The position numbers and the translations under genes are program-made. This document shows, piece after piece, positions 5,749 through 13,268 of a DNA stretch of 17,199 nt. The notes beneath the pieces are model-generated. The model did not search any database and had not been told where the DNA came from. It saw nothing but the letters and a program-made list of their open reading frames with translations. Position 1 is the first letter of the stretch; each line of letters begins with the position of its first letter. Source of the stretch: CAMCXE01 sp041179125 (GTDB lineage Bacteria > Pseudomonadota > Gammaproteobacteria > Pseudomonadales > Cellvibrionaceae); NCBI GenBank assembly GCA_041179125.1, contig JBEGTZ010000141.1:1-17199 (forward strand), in the 5' to 3' direction.

Positions 5749-6726
5749 TTAATGCCCCACATCACTCTTCATATCCACCACCACCGAAACAAATTTATCC
5801 GGCGATAATACGGCTTCACCATCAAACCGATAGGCCACTAAGCGGCCATATTTTACGGCGCTGTAATCTAGGCAGGCCACATTAGGCGTTAAAGGAGCGG
5901 GGATTCCGGTCAGCCAATAATGGCCAACAAATACCGGAAGCTCTTGTTCGCTGTAATGTAAAAGGCATTTTTTTTCGGCTTTACTCAGCGGTGTATTCAT
6001 TAAATAAGTGGGCAGAGGATCCGGCTGGAATACTACATCGGCGTAGGTTTGTGGTTCACTGGACCAAAATTTAGTGCGGAATTGTTTGCGGCTAAAGCCG
6101 TCGCGGCCCACCACTTCAATGCCCGGTGGCAATGTGATATCGGTGCCTCGGGTTAGGCGGTCCATGAATAAATAAGCAAAACTGGATTCCTCCCCAGATT
6201 CAATTAAAAAATCTCGGCTTACATGGCTGCCGCCGTAATTACATTCGTAGGTATAAATTAAATCACTATCCCAACACGCGTGAACCACGCGGCATTGCGG
6301 TAAATTTAAAAATAAAGGCCGCTCTTGTATCCACGCTAATACTTGCTCCCATTCATGGGGATGTTTTTTATATTGCTCTAATGTGGCGCTTAATAAGCGG
6401 TGGTTGCGCGGTGTGTGGTCGCGTAAATAACGCTGTTGATTCGGCAGCCAAAGGTGGTAGCCCAAAGCGTTATATTCGTGGTTGCCCATAACACATTCGG
6501 CAACGCCCGCATCCACCATCGCTTTAACGAGGGTAATGGCTTCGCGGATATGTGGCCCGCGATCCAAAATATCGCCTACAAATAACACTTTGCGCATGGG
6601 GTGTTGATAAACCCCATTAAAATCGCGATAGCCTAATTTTTCTAATAATTTAACCAGTGTAAATGCACAACCGTGTACATCACCGATGATGTCGTAGCCT
6701 ATTTTTTTTACATCGCTCACAGTCAT
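5749..6726 (-). CDS. PPP-family metallophosphatase (serine/threonine phosphatase / ApaH-like)
   Basis: The 325-residue protein has the phosphoprotein-phosphatase metal-binding signature in order: GDVHG (15-19), GDILDRGP (51-58), GNHE (81-84), His149 (VVHACW) and GHYW (268-271). The family includes protein Ser/Thr phosphatases and dinucleoside tetraphosphatases such as ApaH. The region between the last two motifs is not enough for me to choose a substrate. It is longer than typical ApaH (about 280 residues), with an insertion around residues 160-250. It begins 3 nt after the nadK stop and ends the seven-gene leftward array, so it is likely made together with NAD kinase. I recall a similar nadK-metallophosphatase pairing in Pseudomonas, which would be consistent with a functional link. 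Fold and metal site are sure; substrate is not. Confidence 0.88.
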   Translation of the reverse strand: MTVSDVKKIGYDIIGDVHGCAFTLVKLLEKLGYRDFNGVYQHPMRKVLFVGDILDRGPHIREAITLVKAMVDAGVAECVMGNHEYNALGYHLWLPNQQRYLRDHTPRNHRLLSATLEQYKKHPHEWEQVLAWIQERPLFLNLPQCRVVHACWDSDLIYTYECNYGGSHVSRDFLIESGEESSFAYLFMDRLTRGTDITLPPGIEVVGRDGFSRKQFRTKFWSSEPQTYADVVFQPDPLPTYLMNTPLSKAEKKCLLHYSEQELPVFVGHYWLTGIPAPLTPNVACLDYSAVKYGRLVAYRFDGEAVLSPDKFVSVVVDMKSDVGH

Positions 6727-6729
6727 TAC

Positions 6730-7620
6730 CTATTCAATTTTCCCTTGTGTATCCACAGCCCAACCTAATTTACTACGGCAAACACCGTAAAAATCGTAAT
6801 CCATCGGGTGGATTAAGCGCAGGGTGTCGCTTTTTTTATGCACAATAATTTCATCGCCTTCTTGCGTGGTGATGTGTGTTTGCCCATCGCAGGTTAATTG
6901 CGGTTCCACCGCCCGTTGATCACCAATTACAATTTTTATCTGGCTATTACCTGCAACCACAATGGGGCGGCTGCTGAGGGTGTGCGGGTTTAAAGGTACC
7001 AACACCATAGCATCTAAAGAGGGGTGCATAATTGGCCCGCCGCCACTTAATGCATAGGCGGTAGAGCCTGTAGGTGTGGAGATAATTAGCCCGTCGGAGC
7101 GTTGGCGATAAACAAATTGATTGCCGATATACAGCTCAAATTCAATCATGCGAATAAATTGGCCGGGGTGTAAAACCATGTCATTTAGCGCGGTGCCAGT
7201 GGCAATAATGGTTCCTTGGCGCACCAGGCGGCATTCCAATAAAAACCGCTCTTCATCAAAATATTCGCCATCCAAAACCGCACCCACGCGTTTCTCTATT
7301 TCATCGGGTGCTATATCGGTTAAAAATCCTAGGCGGCCCCGGTTGATACCCAGCAGGGGAACACCGGTGCCGCGCATGGAGCGGCCTGTGCTTAACACGC
7401 TGCCATCGCCGCCCACCACAATAATTAAGTCGCATAATTGCGCTAATTGCGCGCGGTTGACATGTTGTACCGAACTGGGCAAAACACCATCCGCCGTTTC
7501 AAAATCCATGTAGGTTTGAATTTGCCGCGTATGCAGAAAATTAATCAACACACGCAAGGAATAAAGCGCAGCTTCGCTACCGGGGCGCCCTACTAATCCT
7601 ACGCTGTGGAAATGATTCAT
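6730..7620 (-). CDS. nadK: NAD kinase
   Basis: The enzyme phosphorylates NAD to NADP, setting the cell's NADPH supply. The 296-residue product has the family's GGDG motif (70-73), GINRGRLGFLTD (91-102), the conserved Asn146-Asp147 of the NE/D motif (ALNDMVLHPG), and the nucleotide-binding DGLIISTPTGSTAYALSGGG stretch (177-196). The C-terminal SRPIVV and KLGW segments also fit. The usual NE/D glutamate is Asp here, an accepted variant in this family. The ATG at 7620 is preceded by an AGGA site 8-9 nt upstream and lies 9 nt after the stop of the PLP-enzyme gene. Confidence 0.97.
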   Translation of the reverse strand: MNHFHSVGLVGRPGSEAALYSLRVLINFLHTRQIQTYMDFETADGVLPSSVQHVNRAQLAQLCDLIIVVGGDGSVLSTGRSMRGTGVPLLGINRGRLGFLTDIAPDEIEKRVGAVLDGEYFDEERFLLECRLVRQGTIIATGTALNDMVLHPGQFIRMIEFELYIGNQFVYRQRSDGLIISTPTGSTAYALSGGGPIMHPSLDAMVLVPLNPHTLSSRPIVVAGNSQIKIVIGDQRAVEPQLTCDGQTHITTQEGDEIIVHKKSDTLRLIHPMDYDFYGVCRSKLGWAVDTQGKIE

Positions 7621-7629
7621 AGTGGTTTC

Positions 7630-8682
7630 CTAAGGGTGTCTAATTTCGGCTACTGATTTTAAATCGATGTCATTGAGTATAAACGGTTGGGTTTGTGTTA
7701 AATAATGCGCAACCGCGTGTTCAAATTCATTGGGAATACTGTGTTTGCCTGTAAAAAAACCACGCCACCCTTGTATGCCGCCGGTATGTAAAATCAGAAT
7801 ATTTTGATCGCGCAGCCCCTGTTCAAAGGCGCGTTGCAAAGCAAAAAGTACTTTGCTGCCGTAAATGGGGTCAAACAACAGGCCCGTTTCGCACCAAAAC
7901 GCCCAACAACACTCCATTATAGCCTGCGGTAACTTGCCGAACGGGATATTAAAACCGTGCCAGACTACAGGATGGGCGTTTAAATGAGTGGCAGTTTTTT
8001 GCAACTCGTGTGTCCATGCGGCAACCGCTTGTATGTACGGCTGCGGTTCGCTCAAGGCTAAAGCACACACCGCTTGAATGTTGGGCCAATGCGCCGCTAA
8101 ACCTGCAACACTGGTACCAGTACCAGCAGGTAGCCACACGCTGTGGATATTTAAATTTTCATTTATTAATTGTGCCGACACCGCCTCCGCGTAATCGGCA
8201 AAGCCACGGGCGCCTAAAACTCCGGCCCCGCCTTCGGGGATCACGTAAAAACCTGGGTATTTTTCTTGTAATTGTGCGCTAAATTGCGCGTCCATTTTTT
8301 GCCGATATTCCGCGCGGCCAACACATTCCAACTGCATACCGCAGTGTGTTAATTCTGCCAGTGTAGGGTTTTGCAGGGTGTTTTCTTCGCCGCGAATAAT
8401 GCCGACGCAAGGCAAATTAATGGTTGAAGCAACGCGGGCCAGTGCATATAAATGGTTGGAGTAGGCCCCACCAAAACTGATTAAACCCGCCGATTTAAGC
8501 GCTGAAGCCTGGCGCACATAATGGAATAATTTAAATAATTTATTGCCGCTCACCTGCGGATGAATTAAATCATCCCGCTTTACCCAAATGCGGCAATTGG
8601 CGCGTTTAGCGCTTGACCAGTTAACCGGCTGAATAACGGGCCGCTGCGCCCATTGGGATAATATTGAGGCGTTATTGGGCAT
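7630..8682 (-). CDS. PLP-dependent D-cysteine desulfhydrase / ACC deaminase family enzyme
   Basis: The 350-residue protein belongs to the fold-type II PLP family that contains D-cysteine desulfhydrase and 1-aminocyclopropane-1-carboxylate deaminase. It shows VKRDDLIHPQVSGNKLFK with the Schiff-base lysine at 48, SNH at 75-77, the phosphate-binding GTGTSVAG (187-194), DPIYGSK (271-277) and HTGGIQG (299-305). True ACC deaminases carry Glu after the active-site Tyr and Leu before the GG (YEGK, HLGG). Here these are Gly275 and Thr300, so ACC deaminase activity is unlikely. Thr300 agrees with desulfhydrases, but Gly275 fits neither group well. The ATG lies inside thiO with an 11-nt overlap, implying translational coupling. 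The substrate is unresolved: D-cysteine is plausible, but another D-amino acid or a sulfur-containing amino acid is possible. Confidence 0.85.
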   Translation of the reverse strand: MPNNASILSQWAQRPVIQPVNWSSAKRANCRIWVKRDDLIHPQVSGNKLFKLFHYVRQASALKSAGLISFGGAYSNHLYALARVASTINLPCVGIIRGEENTLQNPTLAELTHCGMQLECVGRAEYRQKMDAQFSAQLQEKYPGFYVIPEGGAGVLGARGFADYAEAVSAQLINENLNIHSVWLPAGTGTSVAGLAAHWPNIQAVCALALSEPQPYIQAVAAWTHELQKTATHLNAHPVVWHGFNIPFGKLPQAIMECCWAFWCETGLLFDPIYGSKVLFALQRAFEQGLRDQNILILHTGGIQGWRGFFTGKHSIPNEFEHAVAHYLTQTQPFILNDIDLKSVAEIRHP

Positions 8683-9775
8683 TAAAACCTGGGTTATGTT
8701 TACCCGCCACCACCATCCCCAAAACCCGCTCCACCAAACAGGGCGCTAATAAATAACCGTGCCGATACAGCCCGTTCACGCTCACCACCGGGCAGCCATT
8801 TTGTAATTGGCGTGTATTAATGTGCGGCAAGTTATCCATAAAACTGGGCCTTAAATTGGCATCCAATTCTAAAATGCGCGCCTCAGCGAAGGCGGGGTTG
8901 AGTGTGTAGAGGGCGCTGCCCAATTCCATCATGGAGTGCAAACTCATGGGGGAGCGGTCTTCGCTTTCCAGCTCCGTGGCGCCGATGATAAAACGCCCGC
9001 CGGGTTTGGGCACTATGTAGAGCTTGTAGCGCGGGTGCATGAGGCGGACGGGGCGGTGTAGTACCACCTCTTCGGTGTGTACCCACAACACTTCGCCGCG
9101 CACGCCGCGCAGGGGGGATTCTGGCTGCTCGGTAAAATAGTGGGTGTCTTCTTTTGCCCCTAGGCCTCGGCAATCCAGCCATAAATCAAATTCACCCAGG
9201 TGGGGTGGCGGCTGGCTGAGGCTTACTGGGCAGTGCTCGTAAAGCGTTACATTCAAGCGTTTTAATTCGCTCAGCAGGTTGCTGAGCAGCTGACGGTTGT
9301 CGAGGTGGGCTTCAAACGGCAGCAATAAACCACGGGCGAAATTAGATGATAAGCCAGGCTCCAATATGCTGAGTTCCTCGCGGCTCAGCCAGCGGGCGCC
9401 GTGTTCAGTGCCTAAATGATGGGTTAAATCCTGGTGGAATTGCCAGAGTTCGGCTTCGTCCTGCGGGTGTGCAATAACCAGGCTGCCTTGATCGCCGTAA
9501 GTGACGCATGGGGTTTGTTGTCGATTTAATTCGGCCAGCCACAGCGGCCAAATTTTTAAAGACTCCATGCCCATGTCGTAAATGAGCCGTTCGCTCACCA
9601 CCACTTCCGATAGCGGACTGATCATAGCGGCGGCGGTGTGGGCGGCGTTGCTGGGGTGCGTGAGCGAACCTGCGTCCATCAGGCTAATCTCATGCCCTAA
9701 AAGACTTAACCGCCAGGCCAATAAACGCCCCATTAAACCGCCGCCGGCTATGGCTATTTTTTTGGCAGCGCTCAT
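8672..9775 (-). CDS. thiO: Glycine oxidase ThiO (FAD-dependent)
   Basis: ThiO oxidises glycine to dehydroglycine (iminoacetate), which the ThiG reaction uses to build the thiamine thiazole, releasing hydrogen peroxide. The 367-residue product opens with a dinucleotide-binding Rossmann motif, IAIAGGGLMGRLLAWRLSLLG (7-27). It has the DAO-family substrate region RPSFMDNLPHI with Arg309, which matches the carboxylate-binding Arg302 of the Bacillus enzyme. The GLYRHGYLLAP FAD-contact segment is at 336-346. A TTG start four codons upstream (9787) is possible, but the ATG at 9775 overlaps the ung TAA as TAATG, the classic stop-restart junction, and is preferred. It lies far from the riboswitch-thiD-thiC unit, so it escapes that riboswitch. 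A broader D-amino-acid oxidase role cannot be excluded. Confidence 0.9.
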   Translation of the reverse strand: MSAAKKIAIAGGGLMGRLLAWRLSLLGHEISLMDAGSLTHPSNAAHTAAAMISPLSEVVVSERLIYDMGMESLKIWPLWLAELNRQQTPCVTYGDQGSLVIAHPQDEAELWQFHQDLTHHLGTEHGARWLSREELSILEPGLSSNFARGLLLPFEAHLDNRQLLSNLLSELKRLNVTLYEHCPVSLSQPPPHLGEFDLWLDCRGLGAKEDTHYFTEQPESPLRGVRGEVLWVHTEEVVLHRPVRLMHPRYKLYIVPKPGGRFIIGATELESEDRSPMSLHSMMELGSALYTLNPAFAEARILELDANLRPSFMDNLPHINTRQLQNGCPVVSVNGLYRHGYLLAPCLVERVLGMVVAGKHNPGFNAQ

Positions 9776-10452
9776 TAAACAGCCCAATTAATGGGGCTTA
9801 AACCCTTTTGAAGAAGCCACGCATTGGTTTTGGAAAAATGCTTACAACCAAAAAAACCCCGGTGGCTGGACAGGGGCGAGGGGTGTGGGGCTTTTAACAC
9901 ACAGTGTTTTTGTGCATCAATTAATTTGCCTTTTTGTTGGGCGTAGGAACCCCACAGCATAAAAACTAAATCCTGGCGTTCGCGGTTGAGCAGGTCGATA
10001 ATTTTATCGGTGAATTGCTCCCACCCCTGGCCTTGGTGGGAACCCGCCTGGCCTGCTCGCACACTTAACGTGGCATTGAGCAATAACACGCCTTGCTCAG
10101 CCCAGCCGCTTAAATTGCCATTTTTAGCGATGGGTAAACCCAAGTCAGTGTGAATTTCTTTAAACATATTGGCTAAAGAAGGCGGCGGTTTTACACCATC
10201 GGGCACCGAGAAGGATAAACCGTGGGCCTGGCCTGGGCCGTGGTACGGGTCTTGGCCTAGGATCACCACTTTCACCGCTTCAAACGGTGTGCTGTTCAAA
10301 GCGTTAAACATCAAAGGCCCCGGTGGGTACACCACCTGGCCTTGATGTTTTTCTTGCTGCAAAAACGCCTTTAATGCCTGCATATAAGGCGCTTTAAATT
10401 CACCCTGCAGAAGTTTTAGCCAACTGGCCGTAAGGGCGATAGGTTCCGCCAC
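9775..10452 (-). CDS. ung: Uracil-DNA glycosylase (family 1)
   Basis: Ung removes uracil from DNA, starting base-excision repair. The 225-residue protein has the water-activating motif GQDPYHGPGQAHGLSFSV (66-83, catalytic Asp68), the Phe/Asn contacts in LLLNATLSVRAGQAGSH, and the leucine-loop motif HPSPLSSHRGFFGC (190-203, His190). Length is normal. The start is a GTG at 10452, six nt after the lysS stop, with AGG close upstream. No ATG gives a better N-terminus. Its stop codon overlaps the thiO start by one base. Confidence 0.97.
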   Translation of the reverse strand: MAEPIALTASWLKLLQGEFKAPYMQALKAFLQQEKHQGQVVYPPGPLMFNALNSTPFEAVKVVILGQDPYHGPGQAHGLSFSVPDGVKPPPSLANMFKEIHTDLGLPIAKNGNLSGWAEQGVLLLNATLSVRAGQAGSHQGQGWEQFTDKIIDLLNRERQDLVFMLWGSYAQQKGKLIDAQKHCVLKAPHPSPLSSHRGFFGCKHFSKTNAWLLQKGLSPINWAV

Positions 10453-10458
10453 GGGGGC

Positions 10459-11967
10459 CTAGGCCTCAGGCCGCATGTGGGGGAAGAGCAACACGTCACG
10501 AATCGACGGCGAGTCCGTCAGCATCATCACTAAACGGTCGATGCCAATGCCTTCACCTGCGGTGGGTGGCAGGCCATATTCCAAGGCGCGAATGTAATCG
10601 GCGTCGAAATGCATGGCTTCATCATCACCGGAATCCTTTTCCGCCACCTGGCTGTGAAAACGCTCGGCTTGGTCTTCGGCGTCGTTTAATTCTGAAAAGC
10701 CATTGGCAATTTCCCGCCCACCGACAAAAAATTCAAAACGATCGGTGACAAACGGATTGGTGTCATTGCGGCGCGCCAGTGGAGACACTTCGGCTGGGTA
10801 TTCGGTGATAAACGTAGGCTGTTCTAAACGGTGTTCAACGGTTTTTTCAAAAATTTCAATTTGCACTTTGCCTAAACCCCAGCTTTTTTTCACAGGGATT
10901 TTTAAATCTTCTGCCACTTTAATGGCCGCATCCAGCGTATTGATATTCTCGGCGGTTAATTCTGGGTTGTAATGCAAAATAGAATTAAATACGGAAATAC
11001 GCGTGAAGGCTTGAGCAAAATCGTAAACAACCTGCACAGGCTCTTCGCCTTCTTTGGTGTGTTTAGTGGCAATTACTTCAGTGCTGCCTAAAACCGCCAG
11101 GCACAACTCGCGCAGCATGTCTTCGGTTAAATTCATTAAATCTTGGTAATCCGCATAGGCTTGATAAAACTCCAGCATGGTAAATTCTGGGTTGTGCCGG
11201 GTGCTTAAACCTTCATTCCTGAAATTGCGGTTAATTTCATACACCCGCTCAAAACCGCCTACCACTAAACGCTTTAAATACAACTCGGGCGCAATGCGCA
11301 GATACATTTGAATATCCAGCGCGTTGTGGTGCGTGATAAATGGCTTAGCGGTGGCGCCGCCGGGAATTACTTGCAGCATCGGGGTTTCCACTTCCATAAA
11401 ATCCCGGCCATTTAAATAACTGCGGATAAAATCAATTATTTTTGTGCGCAGTTTAAATACATCGCGAATTTCTGGGTTAACCACTAAATCCACATAACGT
11501 TGGCGGTAACGCAATTCTTGGTCAGCCAGGCCGTGGTATTTATCCGGCAGTGGGCGCAGGGCTTTGGTGAGCAAATGGTATTCTTCGCAATTCACATATA
11601 AATCCCCTTTGCCGGATTTATGCAGCGCACCTTTAACACCGACGATATCGCCAATATCCCAATTGTGCCAACGCTCTTTCATCACGTTTTGCGCGTCTTT
11701 ATCCGCATACAATTGAATCCGGCCTGATGCGTCTTGCAATACAAAAAATGGCCCGCGTTTGGCCAAAATGCGCCCGCTGACGGACACTTTAAAATCCAGC
11801 GTTTCCAGTGCTTCTTTACTGAATTCCCCGTGGGAATCTTGCAGCGTTTGCGCATCATGGCTGCGGCGGAATTGATTGGGAAATGCGTTGCCGTTAGTGC
11901 GAATGTGCGCAAGTTTACTGCGGCGCTCGGCAATTAATTTATTTTCGTCTTGAGGTAATTCGGTCAT
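10459..11967 (-). CDS. lysS: Lysyl-tRNA synthetase, class II
   Basis: LysS charges tRNA-Lys. The 502-residue protein has an N-terminal OB-fold anticodon-binding domain (about 55-140) followed by the class II catalytic core. Motif 2 is visible as RNFRNEGLSTRHNPEF (247-262) and motif 3 as GEGIGIDRLV (471-480). The GGREIANGFSELND lysine/ATP-site stretch is also present. It starts 18 nt after the prfB stop, the same prfB-lysS order as in E. coli, and the two are probably co-transcribed. The region before its ATG has only a weak GAG ribosome-binding site. Confidence 0.98.
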   Translation of the reverse strand: MTELPQDENKLIAERRSKLAHIRTNGNAFPNQFRRSHDAQTLQDSHGEFSKEALETLDFKVSVSGRILAKRGPFFVLQDASGRIQLYADKDAQNVMKERWHNWDIGDIVGVKGALHKSGKGDLYVNCEEYHLLTKALRPLPDKYHGLADQELRYRQRYVDLVVNPEIRDVFKLRTKIIDFIRSYLNGRDFMEVETPMLQVIPGGATAKPFITHHNALDIQMYLRIAPELYLKRLVVGGFERVYEINRNFRNEGLSTRHNPEFTMLEFYQAYADYQDLMNLTEDMLRELCLAVLGSTEVIATKHTKEGEEPVQVVYDFAQAFTRISVFNSILHYNPELTAENINTLDAAIKVAEDLKIPVKKSWGLGKVQIEIFEKTVEHRLEQPTFITEYPAEVSPLARRNDTNPFVTDRFEFFVGGREIANGFSELNDAEDQAERFHSQVAEKDSGDDEAMHFDADYIRALEYGLPPTAGEGIGIDRLVMMLTDSPSIRDVLLFPHMRPEA

Positions 11968-11985
11968 GGTACGGCTCGTATTTAA

Positions 11986-13081
11986 TTACAATCCAGCTTT
12001 TAAACTGGCTTCGATAAAATCATCCAGGTCGCCATCTAAAACGGCCTGGCAGTTACTGGTTTGCACTCCGGTGCGTAAATCTTTAATGCGCGAATCATCC
12101 AACACATAAGAGCGGATTTGGCTGCCCCAGCCGATGTCCGCTTTACTGTCTTCCATCGCTTGTTTTTCTGCATTGCGTTTGAGCATTTCCTGCTCGTACA
12201 TTTTAGCGCGCAGCATTTTCATCGCATTATCCCGGTTGGAATGTTGCGAGCGCTCGCTTTGGCAGCTCACCACAACGCCGCTGGGAACGTGGGTAATACG
12301 AATGGCAGAATCAGTTTTGTTAACGTGCTGGCCGCCTGCGCCACTGGCGCGGTAGGTATCCACTTTTAAATCGGCGGGGTTTATATCAATTTTAATTTCG
12401 TCGGAAATTTCTGGCGAGACAAAAACCGAAGCAAATGAAGTATGGCGACGGTTGCCGGAGTCAAACGGCGATTTACGCACCAAGCGATGCACGCCGGTTT
12501 CGGTGCGCAGCCAACCAAAGGCGTATTCGCCTTCAAAACGAATGGTGGCACTTTTAATACCCGCCACATCGCCATCGGAGCATTCTTCCAGGGTGGTTTT
12601 AAAGCCTTTGGCTTCACCCCAGCGCAAAAACATACGCAGCATCATATCGGCCCAATCCTGCGCCTCGGTGCCGCCGGAACCGGCTTGAATATCTAAATAA
12701 GCGTTACAGGGATCCATCTCTTTGCTAAACATGCGGCGGAATTCTAATTTCGCCAACTGGGCTTCCAGCTGGTTAATTTCCTTTTGAATATCATCAAGGC
12801 TCGCCTCGTCGTTTTCCTCCACGGCCATGTCAATTAAATCCCGGCAATCGTTCACGCCTTGATCTAGGTTGTCGATGGTTTTCACCACCAACTCCAAACC
12901 GGCCCGCTCTTTACCGAGCGCCTGGGCGCGCTCCGGGTTATTCCACACATTAGGTTCAGCCAGCTCCAGCTCAACCTCAGTTAAACGCTCTTTGCGCTCA
13001 GCATATTCAAAGATACCCCCGAAGCGAATCGGCGCGGGCTTGCATATCACTGAGGGCGTTTAATAGGGGGTTAATTTCCAT
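11986..13081 (-). CDS. prfB: Peptide chain release factor 2 (programmed +1 frameshift)
   Basis: RF2 recognises UGA and UAA stop codons. Translation begins at the ATG at 13081 (MEINPLLNAL...), reads 24 codons ending SLRGYL, meets an in-frame TGA (13009-13007), and continues after a +1 shift as EYAERKERL. The result is a 364-residue protein (E. coli 365). The stop-recognition motif SPF is at 204-206 and the catalytic GGQ at 249-251, in the context RASGAGGQHVNKTDSA. A plain open frame beginning at 13050 (MICKPAPIRF...) is an artefact of ignoring the shift. A TACAAT -10-like hexamer lies upstream at 13123-13118. lysS follows after 18 nt. Low RF2 favours frameshifting, so the gene is expected to autoregulate. 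Confidence 0.97.
13007..13021 (-). promoter_or_regulatory. prfB +1 frameshift signal
   Basis: The codons CGG GGG TAT CTT TGA match the E. coli site AGG GGG TAT CTT TGA C almost base for base. The internal Shine-Dalgarno-like G run has the same spacing to the slippery CTT, where tRNA-Leu slips from CUU to UUU. The base after TGA is A here, not the C that makes the E. coli stop weak. Confidence 0.95.
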
Positions 13082-13117
13082 AGTGGCTTAGGCTCTTTTA
13101 GGGACAAAACGGCGGGG

Positions 13118-13158
13118 ATTGTACATGAATGGGAATCTAGACGTTAGGCGCAAGCCTA
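13118..13158 (-). promoter_or_regulatory. Candidate prfB promoter and upstream hairpin
   Basis: TACAAT (13123-13118) is a five-of-six -10 match on the minus strand, about 37 bp before the prfB ATG. The -35 at 17-bp spacing (TAACGT, 13146-13141) is poor. A perfect 5-bp stem with a 4-nt loop (TAGGC/GCCTA, 13145-13158) overlaps that -35 region. The stem has no T run and so is not a clear dnaE terminator. The 187-bp gap between dnaE and prfB holds nothing else I can name. Confidence 0.35.
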
Positions 13159-13268
13159 TATTGGATCGCGCACACCGACCCCTTATTTGCCTAAGAAACC
13201 CGCTAGATTTTATTGTGAGTATTTTCCATATCAATTGGTCATACCCAAAATCACTTTGAACCGACGGA

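Noticed and set aside
7630..8682. Annotation as ACC deaminase (acdS)
   Set aside because: The Glu and Leu that define ACC deaminases are Gly275 and Thr300 here.
12118..12696. Several plus-strand open frames inside prfB
   Set aside because: They are antisense shadows of a well-conserved gene with unnatural composition and no ribosome-binding sites. The same applies to antisense frames within thiC, thiO, lysS and dnaE.
13050..13081. prfB as a broken gene with a premature stop
   Set aside because: The in-frame TGA sits in a complete programmed frameshift signal conserved from E. coli, so it is regulation and not damage.
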